A DNA stretch of 64,000 nt, from NCBI GenBank assembly GCA_028274465.1, contig CM051456.1:48165011-48229010 (forward strand), in the 5' to 3' direction. Origin of the DNA: Plantago ovata. Lineage: Eukaryota; Streptophyta; Magnoliopsida; Lamiales; Plantaginaceae. Of this stretch, positions 33,726 to 45,600 are shown piece by piece; the stretch's first letter is position 1; every line of letters starts with the position of its first letter. Under the pieces are notes generated by a model, which saw only the letters and a list, made by a program, of their open reading frames with translations, did no database searches and was not told where the DNA came from. The position numbers were made by a program, and so were the translations under genes.

Positions 33726-35833
33726 TGATAGTGTATATGTCCTAGAGACAGTCCTTACTAAGGGCATGGTGCCCTTATAGAGGACATATATGTACTATTA
33801 CACAGGTCAACGTAATATAATATATGTTTGTTGCATTTTACTATTGAGTATCGCTTTCATATTTATATTACACCAGGCTGTTGCATGTCATATCTTTATT
33901 ACTGTCTGTATTGATATTGAACATGTCCCCTCGGATAGATGACCGATCACACAGTTAGTGGGAGCTATGTGAGTTATCATCTATCCCAAACTCTCCCTAG
34001 TCGTGGTTCATCTCGGGTGTGGGGGTCTAAATGAACCTGACAAGACTAGTATGCGTGGAGGTTATACTTGTTGGAGCAAGTGTGAGCCGATCCCACGGCC
34101 ACGGAACGGATTGTTGGACAATCAAGGAACGTTCCCATAACTGCGCATAGTTGTTCGAAGAAGTTTTATCGAACAATGGAAGTACCCACCGGACACTCCC
34201 ATCGATGTATACTCTACACCGACGTGTCTATGGGAACCGGTGAGTTGTCGAAGTGATGCCATTCGTCCTTTGTACTTACAGGACTTTATCATCACATTTG
34301 TTGCCCCATATCCTTTGTGGACCCGTCGATGTCAGCTCTGAATAAGCAGCTGACCTAAGACACGATACAGGATTATGGCTACATACAAATGGGGGTGATA
34401 AGTGATTCTGTGAAGGATTCATCTCTCAAGTGTAGCACAGGAGAGCACTGCTCATAGTCGTTCATAGTTGTGATGGTAGAACCGCTGGCCAGCGTATCAA
34501 TATTATTATGATGGTCATAATAGATATTGGATTCACCATGCAACTCACTGAAGACGCCCGTGGATGTATTATTGGGATAGACACTTCATCGATCCTAGAT
34601 ACATTCGAGCAAGTCCGATGAAGGGACGTTACCATCGCCGCGTTGAGCGCAACAGGCTTCGCAACGAAAGGGTTAGCTTTGAGAAACCTCTCAAACGTCC
34701 TCACGTATTAATATTGCAAATGGAACCGTCTAGGAATTCCATGTTGCCTAGTCTAGGACTTGCTTAATACGGTGAGGCCCTATGGGTCACACTATGTGGT
34801 GATTCAGTCTATCAGAATATCCTTGAAGATGGAATCGCAATTAATTTGGAATTAATTGTGACTGATGGATTATAATTGATTTGGAATTGATTATAATAAT
34901 TGGTGGTTCAATTAATGATTTGGAATTATTAATTGAATTGGCTAATTAATTGTATTTTATGTAAATACAATTAAAGATTATATTTTGGAAATATAATGGA
35001 GGTTTGATTTGAAAGGATATGTTAATTTAGAATTAACATATGCACATGGGCAAAATCTACTTGGAGTTTGAATTGCCTTAGAACTATAAGTGGTCCCAAA
35101 ATCGGGACCCACCTAACACCCTTAGGACACGCGCGCGCGTGCGAGATGGAGTAGGGGAAGGAGTTCGACTCCTTCCTCTATTAGAAGTCTAAGGGATAAG
35201 TTAGATTTTCCTGATTGAGTTTTAATTTGATTGGGAATGAATCTAGACTTGAAATTGGTTTCCTAGTGCGATAAGAATTAGATTCTTATTCCTTTATGAA
35301 GTCTAATTGCTTATGCTTTAGGCTTCTATTGACTACTATATATAGTAGACTATTAGAGAGCTTTTGACATAGATTTTCACACAGTTGAAGAATTAAATTC
35401 TTAGAGAATTATTCTACCCAGTTTTCTTAGAGAAAATAAAAAGCTCTCCCCTACCTCTCCACCTAAGCCACGCGCGCGCCACCTGCCGGAGGAATCGCCG
35501 CCCCATCTTCTTGGTCACACAAAGAATATCCTAGCATTCTTTCCGATAGGCTGTTCATCCGTGGATACCAAGGTTGAGATTCTAGGAGCTGGAAACTAAC
35601 TTTTATTGTCTTGCAGATAATCAAAGTATTGCAGATATCTTCGACTTCGACGAAGAAGAAGATACACCGGATTGTTACGAAGACTTGGAAGCTTCTTTGG
35701 AAGTAAGGTTAGTCTTCTAATTGACGTGTTTATATATATACGGCATATACATAATCAATTAACCTGTATGTTAAGAAAATTTTTGAAATTCCGCTGCGTA
35801 CCCTAGGGGTAACTCTGATCATATTTTCTTACA
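33726..35833 (+). mobile_element. Solo LTR of the copia family H (+), 2,108 bp
   Basis: TGATAGTG to TTCTTACA, flanked by a perfect 5-bp target duplication TTCAC (33721-33725 and 35834-35838). Removing it restores the E sequence as in R1. It is homologous along its length to the two LTRs of H but in opposite orientation. It contains a perfect palindromic TATA region CTACTATATATAGTAG (35333-35348), an alternating CG run near 35130, and AT-rich repeats of TTAATTTGGAATTAATT type. It probably formed by recombination between two LTRs with loss of the interior. Confidence 0.93.
34564..34767 (+). CDS. 67-codon ORF inside the copia LTR
   Basis: ATG to TAA. The peptide starts MYYWDRHFIDPRYIRAS and is basic (Arg/His-rich). 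The same ORF is open in both LTRs of H (39061-39264 and 49524-49727, minus), differing from this copy at one residue (P/Q at position 18). I recognise no family. Persistence in three copies could reflect their recent common origin and not selection. Confidence 0.3.
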   Translation: MYYWDRHFIDPRYIRASPMKGRYHRRVERNRLRNERVSFEKPLKRPHVLILQMEPSRNSMLPSLGLA

Positions 35834-36956
35834 TTCACTACATTCATCCTAGGATAGTTTTGCATGTTTTATATGGAGTTTATTGCCGAATTTTTTGAAC
35901 TTTTTTATTGGGTAGATCAACCAACTATGCCATTAATCGTATGCTTCATCTCTATGAATTTGTTTGAGGTTTTTCTCGCTTGGCTTGTCACATTTATGTA
36001 TTGCACTTAGTTGAGCTTGGTAGTCTCGACATCACTTAGTGGTGTTTTCTCTACTGCGGTTCACGAAGGCCTTTATAATAGGATGATGCATGTTAGGGTC
36101 TTATGGTTGTTTTCCCGAGTAATTATGTACCTAAGAGGCAACAAGTCTTCACCATGCTTTGAGATTGCTAAATGCCTAGGAAGGAGGTAGTGTGAGGTTG
36201 TGTGATCCTTTGTTTATAACCTATTCTTCCGAATAGGTTTGGGGAGGGGTTACACCATCATAGACTTGTTTCTGTTTTCATTTTCGTGAGTTTATTTTTC
36301 CATTTCAGTGAATTTTGTACTCCAACCTATTCTTTCGAATAGGTTTGGGGAAGCCAAATAGAAGTTTAGCAAAGATTGAGTCTTTTCCATTCTTGTAATG
36401 TTCGTAATCGTGTTTTTATTTTTTATCTTTTTTGTCTTAAGTGTCATCTGTTCTAGACCACCCTCGTCCTGCCATTCAGGAAGTGGTGAATAGCTTAAGA
36501 TTTTACTTGAGAGATGGGTAGAGTAGGGGAGAGTTATCTTTTATAGGGAACCCTCCTTCGTTTGATGAGAGCCAGTACTGGTTCGACCTCTTTTGAGGAA
36601 AAGTCTTAACATGGTGGAACAGCAGTAAGTCCTTAGTTTCATAGGCACGGGGCAACCATTCGTATCTTAGCATGCTTCATTACGTCGTCACTGACTAGGT
36701 CCAGGTAGAAAATGTTACGAGGGACTATCTTGTCTTGACATAAGTGCTTATGTGGATGTGTATAAGTCAATCGAGGTATTCTTCAACCTATATTCATGCT
36801 TTGATTTATATGGTTTTTGTTCATATGTTATTTGATAGATTTTGTAGATTAGTTCATTTTATTTGGCATGAGACTCCATTTTGTGTCTTGCATGTTTTTT
36901 GCATTAGAGTCTAGCTTAGTTGCTTGAGGACAAGCAAAGGTTCGGTTTGGGGAGTT

Positions 36957-38013
36957 TGATGAATGTGTATTTTACACTTTCATTCGAGTCTTTTTCACCT
37001 ATTTTTAGCTATCCTCTATGTTAATTTAGCTATATTTTAGTGCATTTTATTAGAATAGTGTCACGTTTCCCATTAGATTTTATTTTACAGGTTTTGGTTG
37101 AAATTCGAAGATTTCCGGGCAATTATATTGAAGTTGACAAGGAATTGGTGTTCCAGAAGCCTATTTGGAGTATCTGAAGGTTTCCGGATAGGATTTGAAG
37201 TCTAGGGGCCGAATCTGGAGATTAGAAGGCTACTAGAAGTCAGAAACCGAGTCCGAAAAGGGGAAGAAATCCAAAAACGCGTCGAAAACGCGGAATTCCG
37301 CGAAAACACGCCGGGCGAACCGCCGCAAATGTGTGGCGAACCGCCCCACAATAATTCGAAGCCTATATATAGTTGCTCAGTTTTCTCCGAAAATCATATC
37401 TTTCCAGACCTACTTTCTCACCTCTCTGTAGTTTTAGGTAGGGACTTCCCAGAGCCTGTTCTGGGGGTCCGTAGCTTAGGGGACTCTTTTTCATAGCAGT
37501 TTGGAGCTCGTAGGATCGCAATCATCCGGAGATTGACAACCTTCGGTAACTTTGTATCTTACAGTTTTATTCTACTTATTTTATTATATTCTTTTAACAT
37601 GTTTTCTTCTATGATTTCTGTTGATTGCATGCCTATTATGAGTAGCTAAACTTATCGTTGGTGGTAGTATGTGAATTCTTAGCGAAGGGAAGATAATCAT
37701 GCTAATGGCTATATCGCGCATTATACTCCGTGTCATTGCTTTATTTCGTTGATCAGGCACACCCTAAATTCTCGTATGTTGTATTAATTATTATGCACAA
37801 TTGGACCCTCGTCGACCTGTGCGCGAGTTTATCTTCGTAGTGTTGAATAATTACGGAACACATTAGGACAATAGTGATTGACTTGTCAGACCAATTATCT
37901 TCGTAGTGCTTAATATTTGCAACAAGACACTAGATTGATTCAAAGATCTCTATGCAAGACCGAGGAATTTATGCATGATTATCGACCCGTTATGTTAAGA
38001 AGGATCATACTAT
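36957..38013 (+). repeat. 3' LTR of E, first part
   Basis: Starts TGATGAATG right after the purine tract and runs to the insertion of H at 38014. The promoter segment (37312-37352) has CGGGCGAACCGCCGC and a second module before TATATATAG. With 50571-50786 the LTR totals 1,273 bp, against 1,276 for the 5' LTR. Confidence 0.9.
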
Positions 38014-40102
38014 TGTAAGAAAATATGGTCAGAGTTACCCCTAGGGTACGCAGCGGAATTTCAAAAATTTTCTTAACATACAGGTTAATTGATTATGTAT
38101 ATGCCGTATATATTTAAACACGTCAATTAGAAGACTAACCTTACTTCCAAAGCAGCTTCCAAGTCTTCGTAATAATCCAGTGTATCTTCTCCTTCGTCGA
38201 AGTCGGAGATATCTGCAATACTTTGATTATCTGCAAGACAATAAAAGTTAGTTTCCAGCTCCTAGAACCTCAACCTTGGTATCCACGGATGAACAGCCTA
38301 TCAGAAAGAATGCTAGGATATTCTTTGTGTGACCAAGAAGATGGGGCGGCGATTCCTCCGGCAGGTGGCGCGCGCGTGGGTGGCTAAGAGGAGGGGAGAG
38401 TTTTTTTTTTTTATTTTCTCTAAGAAAACTGGGTAGAATGACTGTCAAAGTCTATGTAAAAAAAAACTCTCTAATAGTCTACTATATATAGTAGTCTATA
38501 GAAGCCTAAAGCATAAGCAATTAGACTTCGTAAAGGAATAAGAATCTAATTCTTATCGCACAAGGAAACCAATATCAAGTCTAGATTCATTCCCAATCAA
38601 ATTAAAACTCAATCAGGAAAATCTAACTTATCCCTTGGACTTCTAATAGAGGAAGGAGTCGAACTCCTTCCCCTCATCCATCACTGCGCGCGCGCGCGCT
38701 CTCCCAGGGACAGTAGGTGGGTCCCGATTTTGGGACCCACTTATAGTTCTAAGGCAATTCAAACTCCAAGTAGATTTTGCCATGTGCATATGTTAATTCT
38801 AAATTAACATATCCTTTTAATCAAACCTCCATTATATTTCCAAAATAAAATCTTTAATTGTATTTACATAAAATACAATTAATTAGTCAATTCAATTAAT
38901 AATTCCAAATCATTAATTGAGCCACCAAATATTATAATTAATTCCAAATCAATTATAATCCATCAATCACAATTAATTCCAAATTAATTGCGATTCCATC
39001 TTCAAGGATATTTTGATAGACTGAATCACCACATAGTGTGACCCATAGGGCCTCATCGTATTAAGCAAGTCCTAGACTAGGCAACATGGAATTCCTAGAC
39101 GGTTCCATTTGCAATATTAATACGTGAGGACGTTTGAGAGGTTTCTCAAAGCTAACCCTTTCGTTGCGAAGCCTGTTGCGCTCAACGCGGCGATGGTAAC
39201 GTCCCTTCATCTGACTTGCTCGAATGTATCTAGGATCGATGAAGTGTCTATCCCAATAATACATCCTCGGGCGTCTTCAGTGAGTTGCATGGTGAATCCA
39301 ATATCTATTATGACCATCATAATAATATTGATACGCTGGCCAGCGGTTTTACCATCACAACTATGAACGACTATGAGCAGTGCTCTCCTGTGCTACACTT
39401 GAGAGATGAATCCTTCACAGAATCACTTATCACCCCCATTTGTATGTAGCCATAATCCTGGATCGTGTCTTAGGTCAGCTGCTTATTCAGAGCTGACATC
39501 GACGGGTCCACCAAGGATATGGGGCAACAAATGTGATGATAAAGTCCTGTAAGTACAAATGACGAATGGCATCACTTCGACAACTCACCGGTTCCCATAG
39601 ACACGTCGGTGTAGAGTATACATCGATGGGAGTGTCCGGTGGGTACTTCCATTGTTCGATAAAGCTTCTTCGAACAACTATGCGCAGTTATGGGAACGTT
39701 CCTTGATTGTCCAACAATCCGTTCCGTGGCCGTGGGATCGGCTCACACTTGCTCCAACAAGTATAACCTCCACGCATACTAGTCTTGTCAGGTTCATTCA
39801 GACCCCCACATCCGAGATGAACCACGACTAGGGAGAGTTTGGGATAGATGATAACTCACATAGCTCCCACTAACTGTGTGATCGGTCATCTATCCGAGGG
39901 GACATGTTCAATATCAATACAGACAGTAATAAAGATATGACATGCTGCAGCCTGGTGTAATATAAATATGAAAGCGATACTCAATAGTAAAATGCAACAG
40001 ACATATATTATATTACGTTGACCTGTGTAATAGTACATATATGTCCTCTATAAGGGTACCATGCCCTTAGTAAGGACTGTCTCTAGGACATATACACTAT
40101 CA
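38014..40102 (-). repeat. 3' LTR of H (2,089 bp)
   Basis: TGTAAGAAAA to ACACTATCA on the plus strand. It holds the palindromic TATA region CTACTATATATAGTAG (38479-38494), an alternating GC run (about 38686-38700) and the 67-codon ORF (39061-39264, minus). Confidence 0.95.
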
Positions 40103-40114
40103 ATCTCCCACTTG
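40103..40114 (-). promoter_or_regulatory. Polypurine tract of H
   Basis: On the minus strand CAAGTGGGAGAT directly precedes the 3' LTR, the usual place and sequence type for plus-strand priming in plant copia elements. Confidence 0.8.
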
Positions 40115-40116
40115 GA

Positions 40117-41413
40117 CTAGAGCCAGTCACCTTTATGCCTAATTCCCAGATTAGCATAATGTCTTAAGTGGACTTCCACTGATAAGACCTTGGTGAAAGG
40201 ATCTTCCACGTTGTCCGTGGTAGAGACACGTTCTATACTAACTTCTCCTCTATGAATAATCTCACGTATAACGTGATATCTTGTAAGTACATGTTCGTTC
40301 TTGTTTGTAGATCTAGGCTCCTTAGCTTGAGCGACGGCGCCCGTATTGTCCCAATAAATCGTTATTGGACTAGGAGCAGGAACAACCCTCAATTCCTTCA
40401 AGAACTCTGAAATCCAGACAGCTTCTTTCGAAGCTTCTGATCCAGCAATGTACTCGGCTTCTGTGGATGAGTCAGCAATCGTGGCTTGCTTAGAACTCTT
40501 CCAACAGATAGCTCCTCTGTTCAATTTGAATACGTATCCTGTCTGTGACTCAAAGTCATCAGGATCTGATTCAAATCCAGCGTCGACATAACCAGACATC
40601 TTTAATTCTGGTTCTCCTCCAAACACCAAGAACATTTCCTTAGTCCGTCGAAGGTACTTAAGAATGTTCTTTACAGCAGTCCAGTGAGGTACTCCTGGAT
40701 TCTGTTGGTGTCGACAAGTGACACTAAGCGCATATGCCACATCGGGCCTTGTGCAATTCATTGCATACATTATAGACCCTACTGCCGAAGCAGAGGGCAC
40801 ACGACTCATTGCTTGTCTTTCTTCATCAGTTATAGGACTATCCTTAACTGATAAGACAATCCCATGCCTAGCTGGGAGAAAGCCTCTCTTTGAGTCGTCC
40901 ATCTTATAACGCTTCAGTATTTTGTCGATGTAGGTGGACTGTGTCAATCCTAACATCCTCTTGGATCTATCTCTATAGATCTTGATCCCTAGGATGTTCA
41001 CCCAAGTCCTTCATTGAGAAGGTACTTGATAACCAAACTTTAGTCTCTTCTAGCATAGAGACATTGTTTCCCATGATCAAAATGTCATCAATATAGATGA
41101 TCATGAAAACGACTCCCTTGTCGCTGTGCCTAGTGTAGACACAGGGATCTTCCTTGCTATTGATGAAGTCAAACGATTTGACAGCTTCATCAAAGCGGAT
41201 ATTCCAGCTCCTAGACGCTTGCTTTAGCCCATAGATGGATCTTTGTAATTTGCATACAGCAGTTGGCCTGGTTTCACTAATAAAACCTTCCGGCTGTACC
41301 ATATAGACCTCTTCCTCAAGGTTAACATTGAGGAAGGCAGTCTTTACATCCATCTGCCAGATCTCATAATCATAGTAGGCAGCTATCGCAAGTAGAATTC
41401 GAATGGACTTCAA
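40117..41413 (-). pseudogene. Reverse transcriptase (C-terminal part) and RNase H of H
   Basis: Two overlapping open pieces. 41413-40973 holds the copia polymerase core: WQMDVKTAFLN with the first catalytic Asp, YGLKQASRSW, and the YIDDIL box (41086-41103) with the Asp pair. 41001-40117 continues with ILGIKIYRD, the thumb/connection, and RNase H: GYVDAGFESDPDD, CWKSSKQATIADSSTEAEY, WDNTGA and HVLTRYHVIRE. A one-base loss after KDLGE (about 41000) shifts the frame between them. The enzyme would copy element RNA into DNA and degrade the RNA. Catalytic motifs are preserved, but the break makes this copy inactive. Confidence 0.92.
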
Positions 41414-41470
41414 TTTTGCTACCGGTGAATAGGTTTCATCGTAATCGATGCCATACCTTTGCGTGTAGCC

Positions 41471-42187
41471 TTATGCCACAAGCCTAGCTTTGTGCGTCTG
41501 TACCTTGCCATCGGCATCTGTCTTACGTTTAAAGACCCATTTGCACCCAATAGGTCTAACCTCTTGGGGCAAGTCTACCAAGTTCCAAACTTGGTTCAGG
41601 TACATGGAGTCCATTTCCAATTCCATGGCCTCTTGCCATTTGTCTGAGTCCATATCAATTATTGCCTCTTTGTAGGTCTCGGGATCTTCCCGATCTGATA
41701 AGCCGACATCAAGTTCACTGATGTCTTCTATCATAAGGCTTTGCTTCTGAGGTCCTTTTAGGATCCTCTTCGACCTACGGAGCTCGACTGGTTTTGGTGC
41801 TTTTCTTTTCTGGCTTCGTGTAACACGAACATTATCAGTGGGCACTGATGCAGCTGGTCGCGCCACGCGACCCTCTTCCCTAGCGGGAGGCTGCTCTTAT
41901 GCAACTCATTGCACATTTTGATTGACAACGGGTTCTATCGGTGTGGTTTCAACTGTTGATCTAATCACAGGACTCCCACTGACTATGACATGCCTAGCAA
42001 GTGTCATATCATTACCCTTGTCTGCTTCGAAAGCTCCCACTGAACTTGAGTCCAAATCAGAAGATTTAGAGAACTCATGTTCGCGCATGTCAAAGTCTTG
42101 AATTTCTTCAAGTTCTATCATGTCTTCTAACCTCTCTTCTTCGAGGTATTCTGCTTCTAAAAACTTAACGTTTCTAGATACTATCAC
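41471..42187 (-). pseudogene. Integrase C-terminal extension and start of reverse transcriptase (H), left copy
   Basis: Piece 42187-41906 begins MIVSRNVKFLEAEY, the usual end of the copia integrase region, then an acidic linker. Two in-frame stops (about 41905 and 41896) follow. Piece 41866-41471 has the basic linker RSQKRKAPKPVELRRSKR, then the start of the copia polymerase: DPETYKEAI, WQEAMELEMDSM, WNLVDLP, KWVFKRK and KARLVA. An in-frame TAA replaces the Lys codon expected right after LVA. The same linker stops are seen in the right contig copy (44377-44661), so they are real. Confidence 0.88.
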
Positions 42188-42226
42188 CTAGTGATCTTCA
42201 GCATGATAGAATTCATAGCCTCTCGT

Positions 42227-43057
42227 CTAACGAGGATAGCCTATGAAATATACTTTGACACCCTTGGCATCTAACTTATCAGTGAGCATCAGTTTGACTA
42301 TCGCAAGACAACCCCAAGGTCTAAGATAGCCCAGTGTGGGCTTCTTTCCCTTCCATAACTCATAAGGAGTTTTCTCCACTGATTTAGATGGTACACGGTT
42401 CAGAATGTAGATTGCAGTTTGTAGTGCATATTCCCATAGATGTTTTGGAAGAGTCGAGAATCCAATCATTGATCTCACCATGTCTAACAAGGTTCCATTC
42501 CTTCTCTCAGACACACCATTTAACTGTGGTGCTCCATTGCGATTGAATTCCATTTTCCTTCAAGTAGTCGATAAATTCTTCACTAAGGTATTCACCTCCT
42601 CGATCCAATCGAAGAGTGACTATCCTTAGGTTCAATTCATTCTGGACCTCATTCCTAAACTCCTTGAATTCCCCAAAGGTCTCGGATTTATTCGTCATAA
42701 GATAAATATATCCATACCTTGAGAAATCGTCAGTAAAGGTAACGAAGTAAGGATAACCCCACGCGCATGGTCTTTAAAAAGTCCACATACATCGGTATGT
42801 ATGAGCTCTAAGCAGCGAGTGGTACGAACACCTTGTCCAACAAAAGGTTTGTTCGTCATCTTACCCTTAACACATGATTCACATGTACCATATGATTCAA
42901 AATCAAATGGTTCTAAGTAGTCCAACTTCCTTAGTCTTTGAATCAGTGTTTCATTGATATGGCCTAGCCAACAATGCCATAGATAAGATGGATTATTCTT
43001 CCTACTTGAAGACGGTTGTTTGTTATGTATTTGAAATAAAGGTAGACTACTTTGCAA
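42227..43057 (-). pseudogene. Integrase core of H, left copy
   Basis: Piece 43057-42695 shows the zinc-binding pre-integrase motif (LWHCWLGH, then CESCVKGK) and the first catalytic Asp in ELIHTDVCG. Piece 42698-42507 carries the second Asp in LRLDRGGEYLS. Piece 42553-42227 has the region of the catalytic Glu, [16 protein letters not shown], and [18 protein letters not shown] short C run near 42761 is one base shorter than in the right copy, so that frameshift is probably an assembly error. The frameshift near 42540 is in both copies and is real. Stops at about 42226 and 42188 follow. Confidence 0.9.
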
Positions 43058-43125
43058 AATATATATAAACCATTCACTAAGCGAGCTTTTCCATAATACT
43101 GGTCATTTAATGAAAATAACAAGTA

Positions 43126-43602
43126 TTAGGAAAAACCCAAATTGTCCAACAATGGAATGGAAATAATATTTCTGACAATGGATGGAACAAAATAAACGTT
43201 ATCAAGTTCCAAACATTGTCCTGAAGGTAAATCTATCTTGCAGCGTCCAACGCGTTTGGCTTCAACTAGATTGTTGTTCCCAACACCCAAGTCGATTTCA
43301 CCTTGCTTGACTAGCCTGTGTTCAATGGCCCCTTGCACATTATTATAAATGTGCGAGCCACAAGTTGTATCTAATACCCAACCATTGGAGTCAAAAGTAG
43401 TCATGTTCATTTCTATAACAAACATACCTGAGCTAGAAGCCGACGGCTTCTTAGCTTGATCTGCCCTTAGCTTAGGGCAAATCTTTTTCCAACGTCCTTT
43501 GCTTACAGAAATGACATTTCATCTGTAGCGGTACCGTCCGCTTCTATTTTGAAACTTCCTTTTCTGGTTCAGACGCTTAGGCTTATCAATCGAAGTGTTA
43601 GC
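43126..43602 (-). pseudogene. Protease region of H, left copy, up to the gap
   Basis: The open piece 43425-43126 contains WVLDTTCGSHIYNNVQG and the hydrophobic stretch ending NIISIPLLDNLGF. Copia proteases normally have D-[ST]-G; here the third residue is Thr in both contig copies, so the active site looks altered. From 43426 to 43602 the sequence is rich in indels compared with 45900-46074 and no frame survives, as expected at a contig end. Confidence 0.85.
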
Positions 43603-43702
43603 NNNNNNNNNNNNNNNNNNNNNNNNNNNNNNNNNNNNNNNNNNNNNNNNNNNNNNNNNNNNNNNNNNNNNNNNNNNNNNNNNNNNNNNNNNNNNNNNNN
43701 NN
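43603..43702. other. Assembly gap, 100 N
   Basis: A 100-base placeholder. The flanks 41228-43602 and 43703-46074 are two copies of the same segment of H. Confidence 1.
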
Positions 43703-44377
43703 CCCATAGCATGGATCTTTGTAATTTGCATACAGCAGTGGCCTGGTTTGCCACTAAAAAAAACCTTCCGACTGTACACGATCTGAGACGACTCTTCCTC
43801 AAGGTTAACAGGGAGGAAGGCAGTCTTTACATCCATCTGCCAGATCTCTAATCATAGTAGCAGCTATCGCAAGTAGATTCGATGGACTTCAATTTTGCTA
43901 CCGGTGAATAGGTTTTTCATCGGATGTGCCATACCTTTGCGTGTACCTTATGCCACAAAGCCTAGCTTTGTGCGTCTGTACCTTGCCACGGCATCTGTCT
44001 ACGTTTAGACCCATTTGCAACCAATAGGTCTAACTCGTGGGGGCAAGTAGACCAAGTTCCAACTTGGTTTCAGGTAACTGGAGTACATTTCCATTCCATG
44101 GCTCTTGCCATTTGTCTGAGTCCATATCAATTATTGCCTCCTTTGTAGGGTCTCGGGATCTTCCCGATCTGATAAGCCGACATCAAGTTAACTGATGTCT
44201 TCTATCATAAGGCTTTGCTTCTGAGGTCCTTTTAGGATCCTCTTCGACCTACGGAGCTCGACTGGTTTTGGTGCTTTTCTTTTCTGGCTTCGTGTAACAC
44301 GAACATTATCAGTGGGCACTGATGCAGCTGGTCGCGCCACGCGACCCTCTTCCCTAGCGGGAGGCTGCTCTTATGCA
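43703..44377 (-). pseudogene. Reverse transcriptase start of H, right contig copy
   Basis: Duplicate of 41228-41905 with numerous small indels. Fragments such as MDVKTAFL are still readable. It is most likely an unpolished contig end and not a second gene. Confidence 0.7.
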
Positions 44378-44379
44378 AC

Positions 44380-45531
44380 TCATTGCACATTTTGATTGAC
44401 AACGGGTTCTATCGGTGTGGTTTCAACTGTTGATCTAATCACAGGACTCCCACTGACTATGACATGCCTAGCAAGTGTCATATCATTACCCTTGTCTGCT
44501 TCGAAAGCTCCCACTGAACTTGAGTCCAAATCAGAAGATTTAGAGAACTCATGTTCGCGCATGTCAAAGTCTTGAATTTCTTCAAGTTCTATCATGTCTT
44601 CTAACCTCTCTTCTTCGAGGTATTCTGCTTCTAAAAACTTAACGTTTCTAGATACTATCACCTAGTGATCTTCAGCATGATAGAATTCATAGCCTCTCGT
44701 CTAACGAGGATAGCCTATGAAATATACTTTGACACCCTTGGCATCTAACTTATCAGTGAGCATCAGTTGACTATCGCAAGACAACCCCAAGGTCTAAGAT
44801 AGCCCAGTGTGGGCTTCTTTCCCTTCCATAACTCATAAGGAGTTTTCTCCACTGATTTAGATGGTACACGGTTCAGAATGTAGATTGCAGTTTGTAGTGC
44901 ATATTCCCATAGATGTTTTGGAAGAGTCGAGAATCCAATCATTGATCTCACCATGTCTAACAAGGTTCCATTCCTTCTCTCAGACACACCATTTAACTGT
45001 GGTGCTCCATTGCGATTGAATTCCATTTTCCTTCAAGTAGTCGATAAATTCTTCACTAAGGTATTCACCTCCTCGATCCAATCGAAGAGTGACTATCCTT
45101 AGGTTCAATTCATTCTGGACCTCATTCCTAAACTCCTTGAATTCCCCAAAGGTCTCGGATTTATTCGTCATAAGATAAATATATCCATACCTTGAGAAAT
45201 CGTCAGTAAAGGTAACGAAGTAAGGATAACCCCCACGCGCATGGTCTTTAAAAAGTCCACATACATCGGTATGTATGAGCTCTAAGCAGCGAGTGGTACG
45301 AACACCTTGTCCAACAAAAGGTTTGTTCGTCATCTTACCCTTAACACATGATTCACATGTACCATATGATTCAAAATCAAATGGTTCTAAGTAGTCCAAC
45401 TTCCTTAGTCTTTGAATCAGTGTTTCATTGATATGGCCTAGCCAACAATGCCATAGATAAGATGGATTATTCTTCCTACTTGAAGACGGTTGTTTGTTAT
45501 GTATTTGAAATAAAGGTAGACTACTTTGCAA
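44380..45531 (-). pseudogene. Integrase of H, right contig copy
   Basis: This is the better version of 41906-43057. One open piece (45531-44980) spans the zinc motif (LWHCWLGH...CESC), the first Asp (HTDVCG), TFTDDFSRYGY and the second Asp (LDRGGEYLS) without the break seen in the left copy. The frameshift at about 45020 before [12 protein letters not shown] and the stops near 44700 and 44662 are shared with the left copy. The enzyme would insert the cDNA into the genome; these lesions disable it. Confidence 0.88.
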
Positions 45532-45600
45532 AATATATATAAACCATTCACTAAGCGAGCTTTTCCATAATACTGGTCATTTAATGAAAAATAACAAGTA

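Larger units (their letters stand above)
33452..36956 (+). other. 3' noncoding region of E, split by a solo LTR
   Basis: It opens with CAGCCGACCGAGGCC...TAACATCTAGTATC (33489-33532). A solo copia LTR occupies 33726-35833. Resuming at 35834, it holds two hairpins (36218-36239, 36324-36345), the conserved GGTCCAGGTAG block (about 36640-36725) and the purine tract GGTTTGGGGAGT before the 3' LTR. The homopurine tract of A, B, R1 and D is deleted here. No gene. Confidence 0.82.
41228..43602. repeat. Left copy of 2.37-kb duplication ending at the gap
   Basis: Aligns with 43703-46074 over its whole length; its last bases (GAAGTGTTAGC) equal 46064-46074. Differences concentrate next to the gap. Probably the end of one contig overlapping the next. 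Confidence 0.85.

Noticed and set aside
38248-38448. A 66-codon ORF in the copia LTR (-)
   Set aside because: It crosses a T run and the GC-alternating stretch, and differs in frame between LTR copies because of homopolymer indels.
42227-43057. A frameshift at the C run near 42761 as a biological lesion of integrase
   Set aside because: The right contig copy has one more C and reads through, so it is most likely a consensus error.
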